64,000 nt of DNA. Origin: Nemania diffusa (taxonomy: Eukaryota > Ascomycota > Sordariomycetes > Xylariales > Xylariaceae). Under the pieces are notes generated by a model. The model made no database searches and was not told the DNA's origin. It saw nothing but the letters and a program-made list of their open reading frames with translations. The stretch lies in NCBI GenBank assembly GCA_038501195.1, contig JBBPUQ010000004.1, positions 310,001-374,000 of the forward strand, read 5' to 3'. How positions within the stretch are numbered: position 1 is the first letter of the stretch; each line of letters starts with the position of its first letter. Below, one piece after another: positions 33,930 to 44,426 of the stretch. The position numbers were made by a program, and so were the translations under genes.

Positions 33930-36242
33930 TTTTGGTTGGCACGACCAACTCAGGAACGTCTTGACAACATCGAAAATGTGTTTGGTGTCGGCCCAAGACC
34001 GTCTTGTTATACTTCGTTTGATATCGCACAATATCCAGCCTTCGTATATTTCCTAGTGCAAATCTTTTGAACGCCAAGACTTTTCCTTTTTTTGACAGGG
34101 AAACGGAGGGCTCCTATTTATCTATATTTTCTCTCTTCTCCATCGTGTACTAATTAGGGCTGAGTGTATGTAACGGGTAGTACAGTTGCTGCTATCGGCG
34201 GTTCTAAATACAGTATAGTACTACCTACTACCCATCATGCAAGTGTATGCAGTGTAGATTAACCGTTGGACAATTTCGAAGTAATCATCGAATAGAATCC
34301 CGAGTAGACCGATCATTAACAAACGGGGAACCCTGACACCGCAGGTTGATACAGGGGTTTGAGACACTGGTTGGATGAGAGGATCGTGAGCCTAGACCCC
34401 AGCTGGAGATGTACTGGGAAGTCTCCGCTACAGAATACCACCCTATCAAGATTAGAGCCGCTAAGCTGGGAGAAGTAGGGATCGCGGTAGTTATTAATAA
34501 CTCAGCTGTACAGAGTTCTCAGTCACTAGTGTATATGCGTAGTAGATATAGCACTTACAGAGTACATTCCCCTACCTAGGTATTTAAAGTCCTACCTACC
34601 TACTCATTCAGGTTTACCCAATCGATCATACGTTCCCGATCCCGGCGGTTACCAGTGATATTGATCATGTGTTTTTACCTAGTCGAGGTACTTGGCAGAG
34701 TAGGACCTATCTAGCAACAAGCCGTTAGGTTTTTTCTTATACACTGTGTGTAGCACAGAGCTTACTTGTAAAAGCTCACCGAGACTTACGCTGTCTTATA
34801 GACCTAGATAGCATGTAAGGTGAATTTCAGCAGCGTATTGTCGGATGCGTTGGTAGCGCAAAATGCAAGACATGCACCTGCACCTAAGACAAGGTCTCCG
34901 CCTCGGATTGGGACCCTACAGAACATTAGCACTAGGCCTCAAGACTCGGGAGGTTTCTGAACATAGGCAACTAGAAGCGATTATATTATTGACTTAGAAA
35001 TCGGGGAATAACAATAACTCTTGCTCCCGTAGAATATTATTGTGAAATGACCTTCTAAGCCCTTGTGACAAGGAAATCGTTCTGTTCATATATGTCACAT
35101 CGGGCCAATCCCGCATACACTGAGTAGTCTAATAACTGGTCAAATTATACTTAAACTCAGAGGTGAGTCGAAGGGGGTAAACTCGTAAGAGGAAACTATA
35201 GCTAGGGAAGATCACATTTTAAAATACGCGTGGTTATTCATATATTAGTGTCGATCAACACAAAACAACTATGAATTTCTAGAGGGTTAACTATCATGAC
35301 TCTGTCTATTCAAGTGTAATGAGAGATTAAATTTAACACTCGAATCTATGCCAAACTAAAGAGGGGCTAGAAGAAGACACTTATAATATACCAGATTAAT
35401 TAAAAAATCTCATGGATTCACAGAAATTGACTGTTGATAATCTCTAGGGTCCTCACATAATTCATAATTCATGCTCGACTCCCGTGTGAAGTCAGCGAGA
35501 GCCTGGCCCTTGAGTCTATGTCTCTTGAGGTATGTAATAAGTAAATAACAATAACCCGTCTATTTGGTTCGTCCAGAGTTTATGTACATATTTTGGCAAC
35601 ATTATAAATAAGGATAGTTAAGATAACTGATATTATTCACAACATCTTTATTGGAATCATATGTACAAGTCGCACAACTGAGTGTAATTCAAAGACAATT
35701 AGCACTGGTTTAACGTACTCGCTCCTTAAATCCAAGTATTTCAGAATATATTAAGAGAGAAATAGTGCTCAAGTACGAGCGAGTATAATAATCGGATGTG
35801 GTCGTAATTATTACTAGATGACATAATACAACTTGGTAATATCAATAAACAAAAAAGCTATACCTGTTTATCATAACTACCTACTTAACAAAAGTAGTAA
35901 TTTGTTCCCTAGTGTCAGGTGATAAAGTAACCAGACCCTATAGGGTGGTTATATCTATGGATTTGGCTATATATAAGGGACCTTCGGTCCCCCCTATAGA
36001 TCTAGGAGGTCAGGAATCAATGAATCGATCGATTGAGCCCTATACTACACCCTTCTACCTAGCTGCGACAGGGCACCTATTCACTCTGTGAGGTCCTCAC
36101 CTGACACCCAGCCTACTACAGCCTCAACTATAGATATTTAAGTGCCTGCCTTAACAACATTCTACTTTTAGTAGTATAGCGGTATATTACAAGAGCCACG
36201 TCTCGTAATAGTCCTAGACATGCAATAGGACCGGGAGGGAAA
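33930..36242. other. AT-rich, gene-poor intergenic DNA
   Basis: About 2.3 kb with virtually no open frame over 60 codons beyond 34070, AT-rich and rich in stops in all frames. Near 35936-36000 it has the palindrome ACCCTATAGGGT, a 6-bp hairpin GGGACC-TTC-GGTCCC (35977-35991) and a second copy of CCCTATAG. No transposon protein could be read. Confidence 0.55.
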
Positions 36243-36506
36243 TTAGCATACAAGAGTCGGAAAGACGACAGTGGTATAACGAAGCACCCAGCCTCTGTCG
36301 GCACCCTCTTTAATGCCTTCGGTAAGCCACCGTTGTTTCGCTAGATCATAGGCTCCTAGAAATGTAGCTGATGAGCCGTCGTACGCATCAAATGGAGAAT
36401 ACATTTTTACTATTTCACCTCTCGGCTTAGTTTCAAATACAGCGAATACTTGAAGGCATGGTACCTTATAATGATGGTTGAGCGAAATTGTCCTTGTAAG
36501 TGACAT
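36243..36506 (-). CDS. Unidentified short ORF, possible gene fragment
   Basis: An 87-codon frame from the ATG at 36506. Its composition looks like real protein (YSPFDAYDGSSATFLGAYDL, then QRWLTEGIKEGADRGWV), in contrast to the surrounding AT-rich DNA where frames are short. I do not recognise the family. It lacks a clear upstream promoter and stands alone, so it may be a remnant exon of a lost gene. Confidence 0.3.
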   Translation of the reverse strand: MSLTRTISLNHHYKVPCLQVFAVFETKPRGEIVKMYSPFDAYDGSSATFLGAYDLAKQRWLTEGIKEGADRGWVLRYTTVVFPTLVC

Positions 36507-36560
36507 GTAGTCCAGCCAACAAATACTGAACTTATATAACCATAAGATGCAAACCCTCAA

Positions 36561-38071
36561 CTCCCTCTATCCCGTCCATATTTATTAGAATTAACATGCG
36601 TAATTTAGGCCTAGTCTTTTGGGCCTATAAGTTACCAGTAGACAAGAAAAGATCGAGGTTGAGATACCGAGTAGTGTTACACGTATATTAATGGTGTAAA
36701 CTCCACTATACTCATTGGCCCAACACAAGGATTAAGACATACCAACCTTGATGCCTAAATATTCGCATGGAAAGTAATAGTGGCGCCTACTACTTGCTAC
36801 TCTTTACTCCGCTATATTCATGGCCCTAAGCGCGGGCCGATATGTGATCGGAATTCCGCCGCCACTTAAAGAGATAGTGGGCGGATCGCGGGAACATCGA
36901 ACAACCCTTCTATCTAGATAGAGCTACCATGTGGAGTGAGACCATGCGTGCATCGTGGCTAACGGGAATGAGCTAGAGATTTACTCATTTGTCTCCATTG
37001 AACTCAACGAATAATTACTAGTTTAGGGGAGCAAAGTTGGGGATGCAGGGTATGATGAATAAGATGACGCTTCACCGTCTGTATGATATAAGCACATAGC
37101 GGGGCACTGGAAACCACTATATAGAAGGTAGTCACGAGAAGTAAGAGAATAATACGCTTATCTAGTATGAAAATAATAATAATAAGAGAAAGGGAACTTT
37201 TATATTAATGAGACAAACACATTTTTATTATTTCTTCCCTTTTACTAGAGGAGGTAGGGTAGATAGGTATTTCTCTAATCGGCCACTACTCCTATAGTCT
37301 ATTCGATACCCGCCTTACGCAAACTTCGGGGTCTTTAATTAGGTAAAGCAGGAAAAACCAAAGGCCGGTCGAGATTTCGGCCGAGCACGCATGAGCTGAG
37401 GATAGGCTGAGTACCTAGGTAGGTAGCGAGCAAAAAACCCCAAGCAATTCTAATTACCAATCCCCAACCGACCCTACATGGTAGATACACTATAGACCGC
37501 ATATTGCACATACCTACAACTTTGACCTGAACAGGAATACGAATGCTCCCGCTCCCCACCCGGTCGACGGACGCGCTAAGGATATGTTGTGGACTTCCGT
37601 AAACCTACCTCCTCTGGCTTGTTATCCCGCGCTTAGAAATACGCCTGTCCAAGAGTAGCATAGTATCACTAGACGAAACTATGACATACTGTACTGTAGT
37701 GTGACAAGTATATTGTGCCCCTCTGTCTTTGCCGAATGAGGGGGCTGCACAAGTAGGCAGACTCGCTATGAAGCCCATGACTATAATGGCTTTGTAATCT
37801 GCAAGGGCCTGAGGCAAATGTCCGACGACTAGCTCTACCATGACATGTACAACCTATGTGCGTACGGCGGGTATACAATACTATAATATGGTGGGGGGTT
37901 GCGGTATAGCATACACCAGGTGAGCGAGTATATAAGGAGGTAAGATGCCATGTTGAAACAATCATTCATCAACATCGCAACATCACTCTCCAACAACTAC
38001 CTGCAGATTACCTATCTACCTACCTCCTATCATAACAAGTAACACAAAGTCCTCATCACACCTTCGTAATC
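36561..38071. other. Intergenic, AT-rich
   Basis: About 1.5 kb between the unidentified ORF and the GST gene. The first kilobase is AT-rich and stop-rich; short minus-strand frames at 37335-37965 have no recognisable content. The TATA-like box near the right end is listed separately. Confidence 0.5.
37929..37936 (+). promoter_or_regulatory. TATA-like box upstream of the GST gene
   Basis: TATATAAG lies 143 bp before the ATG of the glutathione S-transferase gene. It is followed by a CA/CT-rich leader (CATCAACATCGCAAC and similar) typical of strong fungal promoters. Confidence 0.5.
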
Positions 38072-38949
38072 ATGTCGTCCTCCTTGAAGCCCATCACGGT
38101 CTACGGCAGGGCAGGGCCCAACCCGCCTAAGGTGATCATGATCCTCGAGGAGCTGGGCCTCCCCTACGAAATCAACGCCGTCCCGTTCTCGGAAGTGAAG
38201 GGGGCTGCGTACCTCGCCGTGAACCCCAACGGCCGCCTGCCCGCTATCCACGACCCCAACAGGGACCTGACGCTCTGGGAGTCGGGCGCTATCATCGAGT
38301 ATCTCGTCGAGACGTACGACAAGGAGAACAAGATCAGCTTTCCCAAGGGCTCCAACGAGAGCTTCCTCACCAAGCAGTGGCTGTACTACCAGACTACCGG
38401 CCAAGGACCTTACTACGGACAGGCAGTGGTGAGTTGCTCTTCTTTCCTTCCCTTTCTTCCTTCCTGCTTTTTTTTTTCGTGGCCCCCTTTTCCTTTCCCC
38501 TTTCCTTCTCGCCTGCCGATAAGAAGAAACCCCGGTTGACTGACTGACCGTCTTGCAGTGGTTCACCAAGCTGCAATCAGAAGAAAAGATCCCCACCGCC
38601 ATCGAGCGCTACGTCAAGGAGATCAACCGCGTGACCGGCGTCGTCGAGGGCCACCTCGCGGCGGAGAAGGCCAAGGGCGGCGACGGGCCCTGGCTCGTTG
38701 GTGGCAAGCTCACCTTTGCCGACATCGCGTGGTACATGTGGCAGGCCCTGATCACCGTGGTCCTTGGGCCCGATAGTGAGTATTTCCTGAGCCATGCCTG
38801 CGCTTCCGTCTTTTCTGCTGTGGGAGGTTTACTGACTGTTATGCTCAGTCATCAATTATGCTGAATACCCGAACGTCAAGGAGTGGCTTGAGCGGTTGGC
38901 GGCGCGTCCGTCTGTCAAGCTTGGAGCGGAGCTAGCGGCGCAGGTTTAA
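38072..38949 (+). CDS. Glutathione S-transferase, URE2-like class
   Basis: Cytosolic detoxification enzyme that conjugates glutathione to electrophiles. Three exons: 38072-38428, 38559-38775 and 38849-38949. The introns are 130 and 73 bp with GTGAGT donors and CAG acceptors, phases 0 and 1. Product 224 aa, the usual GST length. The N-terminal thioredoxin fold has PITVYGRAGPNPPKVIMILE, the cis-proline region NPNGRLPAIHDP, and the glutathione-contact LWESGAIIEYLVETYD. The C-terminal helical domain includes QWLYYQTTGQGPYYGQ, WLVGGKLTFADIAWYMW with the N-capping motif, and a closing EYPNVKEWLERLAARPSVK. This matches the fungal Ure2p/GstA-like class. The ATG at 38072 begins MSSSLKPITVYG and is the first in frame. 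All key regions are intact, unlike the relic at 23480. Confidence 0.92.
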
Positions 38950-39675
38950 GAGGACGGTAGGCGTTATCGCTCCGCCTGGATCGTTGTTGGCGTTGGAGCC
39001 CGACTGAAAATAGTCTTTGCTGGCATAAAAAGGCTCCTAGGGTCGTCATTTGTTTGAGTAAAGGGGGAGACCTATCATTTAGGCTGTCATCATACATCTT
39101 TCGGTCGCACCCGAGACTGGAGAGGAATGATTCATATTTTTAAAAGCGTACTCGTGCTGAAGCATTGGATTCTTTATGTAGCGTTAAAATGAATACAAAC
39201 TGCCCTTCAAGCGTTCTCCTATGAAAACTCATGAAGTGGCGCAACTCCAGCTGGGCTCTCTTTTGTAAAGGAGATGAAGAAGCGATCTTTTCGACAAATC
39301 CGTGTCCTTAAAGATGCATATTACCTATTATACGGGGTAGTGTTGTGATTTTTTAGTCTGTTGCTTGGCCTGCTTGAATAGCGTTGTCGTCGCTCGTTAT
39401 TGTATGAGATATTAATACCGTTCCTTACGTTGCCCCCAATCAGTGAGGGCGCGTTATTTGGGGTAAGATCTCTCGATCTATCTAAGCCTCTTGTGCCATT
39501 GTACTGGAAATAGCCGCCCAATGAACCTTATACGCCGCATATTAATGAGATGCCCGGCGCTATTACTATTGTCAGCTCATTAAACCTTTGATGACACTCT
39601 ATCCTCTACACTCACCATGCCCCTAGATTTCATAGTTGCGAGGGAGATTTAAGAGCTCGTCTTCTCATAAGCAGA
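38950..39675. other. Intergenic between convergent genes
   Basis: 3' region shared by the GST and F-box genes, about 725 bp. A minus-strand frame at 39321-39521 has no recognisable domain. Nothing else seen. Confidence 0.5.
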
Positions 39676-40227
39676 CTATCGTCTTTGGACAAAGCAGCCA
39701 TCACACAAGACCTTGAGCCTTGTGACTCGGAAGCGCGCCAAGGGCCCGCTGCATTTCTCGCATTGGCGGGCGGTGGTCAGGAAATGCAGGCCGGTGTAAG
39801 TGGTGATCTTGAGAACCCCGACCAACAGCTTCTGATAGGTAGGGTTTGCGCGTTCCAGCTGTAACATGACGGTGGACTTGACAGAGTCGAAGTCGGGTAG
39901 CAGATGGACGAACTCGCGGGCGCCGCGATTCACGCGCGAGAGGTTGAGGAGCGCGCGCATGGTGCAGTGGGCTAGGATCAACATGATGACCTCGTTGGGG
40001 AGGATGGCGAGCAAGCCTAAGCCGGCGACGGCCTCGGCGGACACCTCGACCAGAGAGAGGTCCTGGCCGAGCACGAGAGGGCGGGTGGCTATGAGGCGGT
40101 GGTGCGTGGCTTCTTGGATCTGGCGACGGCGGGCTGCCTCTCCGTTCCTGTTCGCGCCGGCACCGAACCCGTGGCGCCATAACTCCCCGCCACCCGACGA
40201 CGCCTGGTGCGCTGTGTGACGACGCAT
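39676..40227 (-). CDS. F-box domain protein (short)
   Basis: Single exon, 183 aa. Residues about 72-112 match an F-box: LLAILPNEVIMLILAHCTMR, then ALLNLSRVNRGAREF. This is the segment that binds Skp1 in SCF ubiquitin ligases. The first 60 residues are Gly/Arg/Ala-rich and look disordered. The C terminus carries two Cys pairs (CEKC and CDGC, 20 residues apart) that may bind zinc, and then ends at once with VQRR. No substrate-binding repeats such as LRR or WD40 are seen, as in many small fungal F-box proteins. The ATG at 40227 is the first in frame. Neighbouring genes give no hint of a target. Confidence 0.7.
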   Translation of the reverse strand: MRRHTAHQASSGGGELWRHGFGAGANRNGEAARRRQIQEATHHRLIATRPLVLGQDLSLVEVSAEAVAGLGLLAILPNEVIMLILAHCTMRALLNLSRVNRGAREFVHLLPDFDSVKSTVMLQLERANPTYQKLLVGVLKITTYTGLHFLTTARQCEKCSGPLARFRVTRLKVLCDGCFVQRR

Positions 40228-43079
40228 AATGGGGATTTATCTTGTAATAGTTTTGGATGCTATGAATACGTATCGTGTTTAGCGAGTCTCGAGATGAAAG
40301 ACAAATTAAGACGTACTTGCAGCACTGAGGTGGTAGATAGGAAGCCTTCATTCCCCGCTACCTACCTAGGTAATGTATATAAGTCCTGTGCAGGTAGGCA
40401 AGGCAGGCTGTATGAGTGCATAATACTCTGTAAGTAAGGGGTGCCGCCTACACAGGTATACCGAGCGAATCTCTATAAGGCTCTCTGAAAGACTGCTTCA
40501 CTAACTCTTCTTTTGTGATTGTTGTTGCCTTATTTGCCTACTTTATTAGATGTAAGCGGACTAGGTGCCTATGGTGGTAGGCATCCATTCACGTCTGGGC
40601 AACGCCATTAGCGCTGTCTACGTGGACACCAACCTACAAGGTACCCAATCATACCCAGTAAGGATGCTCATATACCATAATTAGGCTCCATTGCTCCTAC
40701 TTACAACCTTAAAGAATTCCAGCCCAGTTCTTTCGGCTTGACTGCTGTTTTCTATTTTTATTTTTATTTTCTCAACAATTATACAATGTTCTCTTTCACA
40801 TACAGATATAGTAAAGATGGAAGAATTTATAAATTGACTCTGTAGGTGCTTCCAGAATGGGTTTAGTGTCTTCTCCAAATAGGTACCGCGACGAGAATGG
40901 CATCTCCTAAAACAACTAGCCGCGCCCATCCCCAATACAACCTTTCTGCATCGAGGAGCAGCTGACTATCTAGGCTTTCGTATGCTAATGCATATGTACT
41001 GAGCATTCATACTCCTTTATCCTAGTATAGTATTAACACCAAGCAAGAGTTTCGGCAGCGGATCTTGCGCGAATGACTAGACGAACTAGATGATACTCCC
41101 GCCTACACCATTGATAAGAACCTACCTAGGTACATAGGTAGATAGCGAAATCGCCTACGACTATGATGCCTGCGACTTTGACCTTGACCTTTTATGAATA
41201 TTTCTAAGGCTCCCTTATGGAAGTGATTAAAAAAAGAGATAGGTCAAATTGTTGGCGAACACCCATTACGTCGATCTTTTCGTAACAGCATTAAATCAGG
41301 TGCCCAATGCTGACAAGTTGTTGTATAAGTCGCGTACAGTAAAGGAGAGCAAAAAAAAACCATGAACAAATCCCGTGAATCTTTGATGAAAAAGCGAGGC
41401 TAGATCAATGCAGTCCTTCTTGTCGATATTCATTATGCCTTAAAAAGGAAGCGTCAGGTGCAGAGTTATTCTCACAGTGGTCTGTTGTCTGTGTGGAATT
41501 CAAGAAAGGAGGACGGAGTTGTTAGCTTAGGGCGCACATTCGAATTGTTTATTCCACCCGACCGACAACACAAGCTACCAGTTTAAAACGTCGCATTACT
41601 TTTGAGCTATGAAATGCTATTAGACTTTGCTACTAATGCCGGCGAACGGCAACGTTTAGCAGATACAACTTCATCGCCTTTTTCTCCGGTAGCCAAGGTC
41701 AAGTTTATCAACTACCTAGTACGACAATCGGAGAGGAAGCTATTAGTTAGCGACTACCCATACTCCAACCCTGATAGCGAATCAGATTTGGAGTCTGTAT
41801 TTGTCTGACTACTAATTAGGTAGACGACGCTTCAACAGGTAATTTGCAAATTGTCAAGTATACCTACGTATAACACCTACGATAGCTTGGCTGGCGCCTG
41901 ACATAAGCAAGACCCGCTACATATTACCGTCAAAAAACAGCGACCGTTTTCCTTCTGAAATGGATTCGCAATCTCTATAAACCACCACCACTCGCCATTT
42001 ATAATATTAAGTAAGTACCTAAGTAGTACCTATAAAAAAGCATAAAGTTGATTTATCGACCGATTTATTCAAATAAACATTTTAACATGTATAAAATTCA
42101 TGCTAACGCATTTTTAGTGAATCTTGAGACCCTAAGATCAAATTCTAGGGCTCTGACGAGGTAACGCTTCATGGGACTTATAGCAGCTACTCAACGACGT
42201 TATTGGCGTATGCATCACGCCGCTTTCTAAGGGTGCCAAATCTGTCAAGGTTAGGATTGTCTCAGCGACTACATGTATCTAATATCCTCACGATAATCAC
42301 CCAATATGTCACGGAACCGAACTGCAACGCTAACCACGACACTTCCAAACGTACAACGTTGTCAAGGTGGGAACCTTGACCGTTTGTAGGTCTTATATAT
42401 GGGACCGTGACAAGTGTACATGACCTCAAATTCTCGGGTTGCAAAAAAAAAAACCGAAACAAAGAAAAAGCTGGTAGAGTTATGAACGAAATTAGGCACA
42501 GCTGAGCCTACGGTTTTCCCCCTTGGTGTACCGTAGAAGAATCATTATTATCTTGTATTTAACCTAGTTCTAAGCGTTTGTATTGTTACATAGAGTCAGT
42601 TCAGTCGTTGGTTAACCGAAGGTAACCCATAAAGAATTGCCTATACTGGGAGGAGTATGAGCTGCGATTGGGTGACTGAAAAGCAGCTGACGGCGATCTG
42701 TGGGGTCTGGTCCCGGAGTGTGTACTTATACATCTAATTACAGTGTGGCCCCACATAAGGCTTTGGTCACAGTTCCTAAAGGCCTGTTCTTTGATCCTTC
42801 TAGGTCCTTTTCCTTCTACCAGAAGCCACACAGCGGCACTTGAATGTTAGTTTTATCATAGTTGGTGTGGGCAGCTCTGGTGCTGCCCCGCTACCAATCC
42901 CGGTCGCATGCATAGAGGCTAGGCCAAGTTCTATTGCCCGGGCCGCCCTTTTGGTGCTCTAGCGCTGTGTAACATGAGCCGCATACTTAAAGCAGCAGTT
43001 GTCCTCTATCTTCCTAAGCAGAAGTATCTAACGCAGGCATGTTACAGCAATAGTATCGACTAACAATTAGAAAACACTA
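40228..43079. other. Intergenic, no supported gene
   Basis: About 2.85 kb, AT-leaning. Frames at 40681-40935 (-), 41602-41808 (+), 42262-42462 (-) and 42601-42831 (-) are short, mostly lack ATG and show no domain. An A-rich tract lies near 42441-42450. Nothing else recognised. Confidence 0.5.
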
Positions 43080-43244
43080 TTGGAGCAAACCTATGACTAC
43101 AGACTGCAGACTGCAAACCATTTATTTCCTAATTTCGGTGCATTCTCGGTAGATCTCACACCTCAGACAACCAAACAGGCTTCTCTTCTTAGGCTCAACA
43201 TCCCAGTCCTGACATCCTCGAAGTGCCTTGCACTTCGACTCACA

Positions 43245-43575
43245 ATGGCCACAACACCACTTGTGATTCTGCCCACGCCGCAATTTGAGACGGGCGAGAT
43301 AAATCCCCAACAAGCTTACGAACGCCTATATCATCTCTAACACCAGAAACTCTCATTGGACGGATCCTTTCACCATTGAGGCCTCACATATGACTTTGAG
43401 CCACAACTCATTTATTCGTGGGTTCAATAGCATCTACAAGCAACCCCCGCGCCTACAGATTGCGGACAAGGTCGATTTTATTGGGTATTGTCTTGCTTGG
43501 CACGACTGTGTTGATGCGCATCATCACTATGAAGAAAATCGACCTATACTACAGCGGTACATTCTTGTAGATTAG
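43245..43575 (+). pseudogene. Hemerythrin-like (HHE) domain gene relic
   Basis: An ATG at 43245 opens a frame with PTPQFETGEINPQQAY that stops at 43340. Shifted by one frame, the sequence continues with DPFTIEASHMTLSHNSFIRG, then FNSIYKQPPR, DFIGYCLAWHDCVDAHHHYE and a stop at 43575. Fungal hemerythrin-like proteins have the same order: PTPQF leader, HN(A/S)xIRGxNSIY helix, then xFxGYCxxWxxxxxxHHxxEE, with His and Glu as iron ligands. Here the frame breaks near 43318-43340, and the protein ends just after the HHHYEE ligand segment, missing the rest of the four-helix bundle. A short intron could explain the first break, but no GT donor fits well. The C-terminal loss argues for a pseudogene. Confidence 0.6.
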
Positions 43576-44426
43576 GTTAAAAAAAGGGTTATACTATCAC
43601 GGGAAAACGACGCCGTTAATCCGTGATTAAATCAACGGTATATATAACCTAGGTAGCAAATTGGGAATATGCAGTGTGTTCTAGGTACAGTTTTAGTTAA
43701 CTGTATTAAACGTAACGGTTTGAGGACCGTTTTAATCCGCATAAATTATGCATTAATGTAGCAAATCGTGGCTGATACCTACACAGGTACCTACGCCCCC
43801 ACGAGCCTCAAACCGCAGCGATTGGCCCTGCCCTGTACCCTAGACTACAGGACTGCCCAGGTGGTCCGCGTCAGAGCCGTCGCATGCACACTCTTGTATG
43901 TAGGTAGATAGAATCCTCCACGTCGGCAGTCGGTTGCCTCGCGTTAACTCGATAGCAGTCCAAGCAGTTACATGCTCTCTATACAGTCTGACTCGTGACT
44001 CTGGAGCCATGATCAATCCCATTTTCTCTAGACCACCGTGACTCCACCCGATACCCATCTAGATCTAGAACATTTACAACACTAGGGGTTGCATCGTTGT
44101 TGTTCGTCCCCCCCAAACAACCATCTCCGACATCCACCATTCCACATTTACATAGAGTATTGCACCCCTCCTCTTCCCGTGACACTGATATCGCCCGACG
44201 AGCTACCCTGACGGAGCCGAGCGACAACAGAGGGGGGAGTCACAAAACCCGGCACGCCCTCATCTCCCCCGTCCTTCACGACGACGAGCTCGAGCTTGAC
44301 GAATACCCGCAGAAGACGACCTCTCTAGATCAACGAGAGAACACCAGGGCCGAAGAGACAGCGAGAGAAAACGCCAAGAGGAACAAGAGGGAAGAGAAGA
44401 AGAGGTGGCTTGACGAGCAAGACGAG
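43576..44426. other. Promoter and 5' leader of the phosphate transporter gene
   Basis: About 850 bp. The last 330 bp stay open in the transporter's frame but without any in-frame ATG, so they are read as 5' leader. No PHO4-type site was confidently identified. Confidence 0.5.

Noticed and set aside
39701..40351. 216-codon minus-strand ORF over the short F-box gene
   Set aside because: Shadow of the F-box frame: Arg/His/Pro-rich translation of GC-rich codons, with no domain.
41602..41808. 68-codon ORF in AT-rich intergenic DNA
   Set aside because: Begins at TTG, no domain, isolated.
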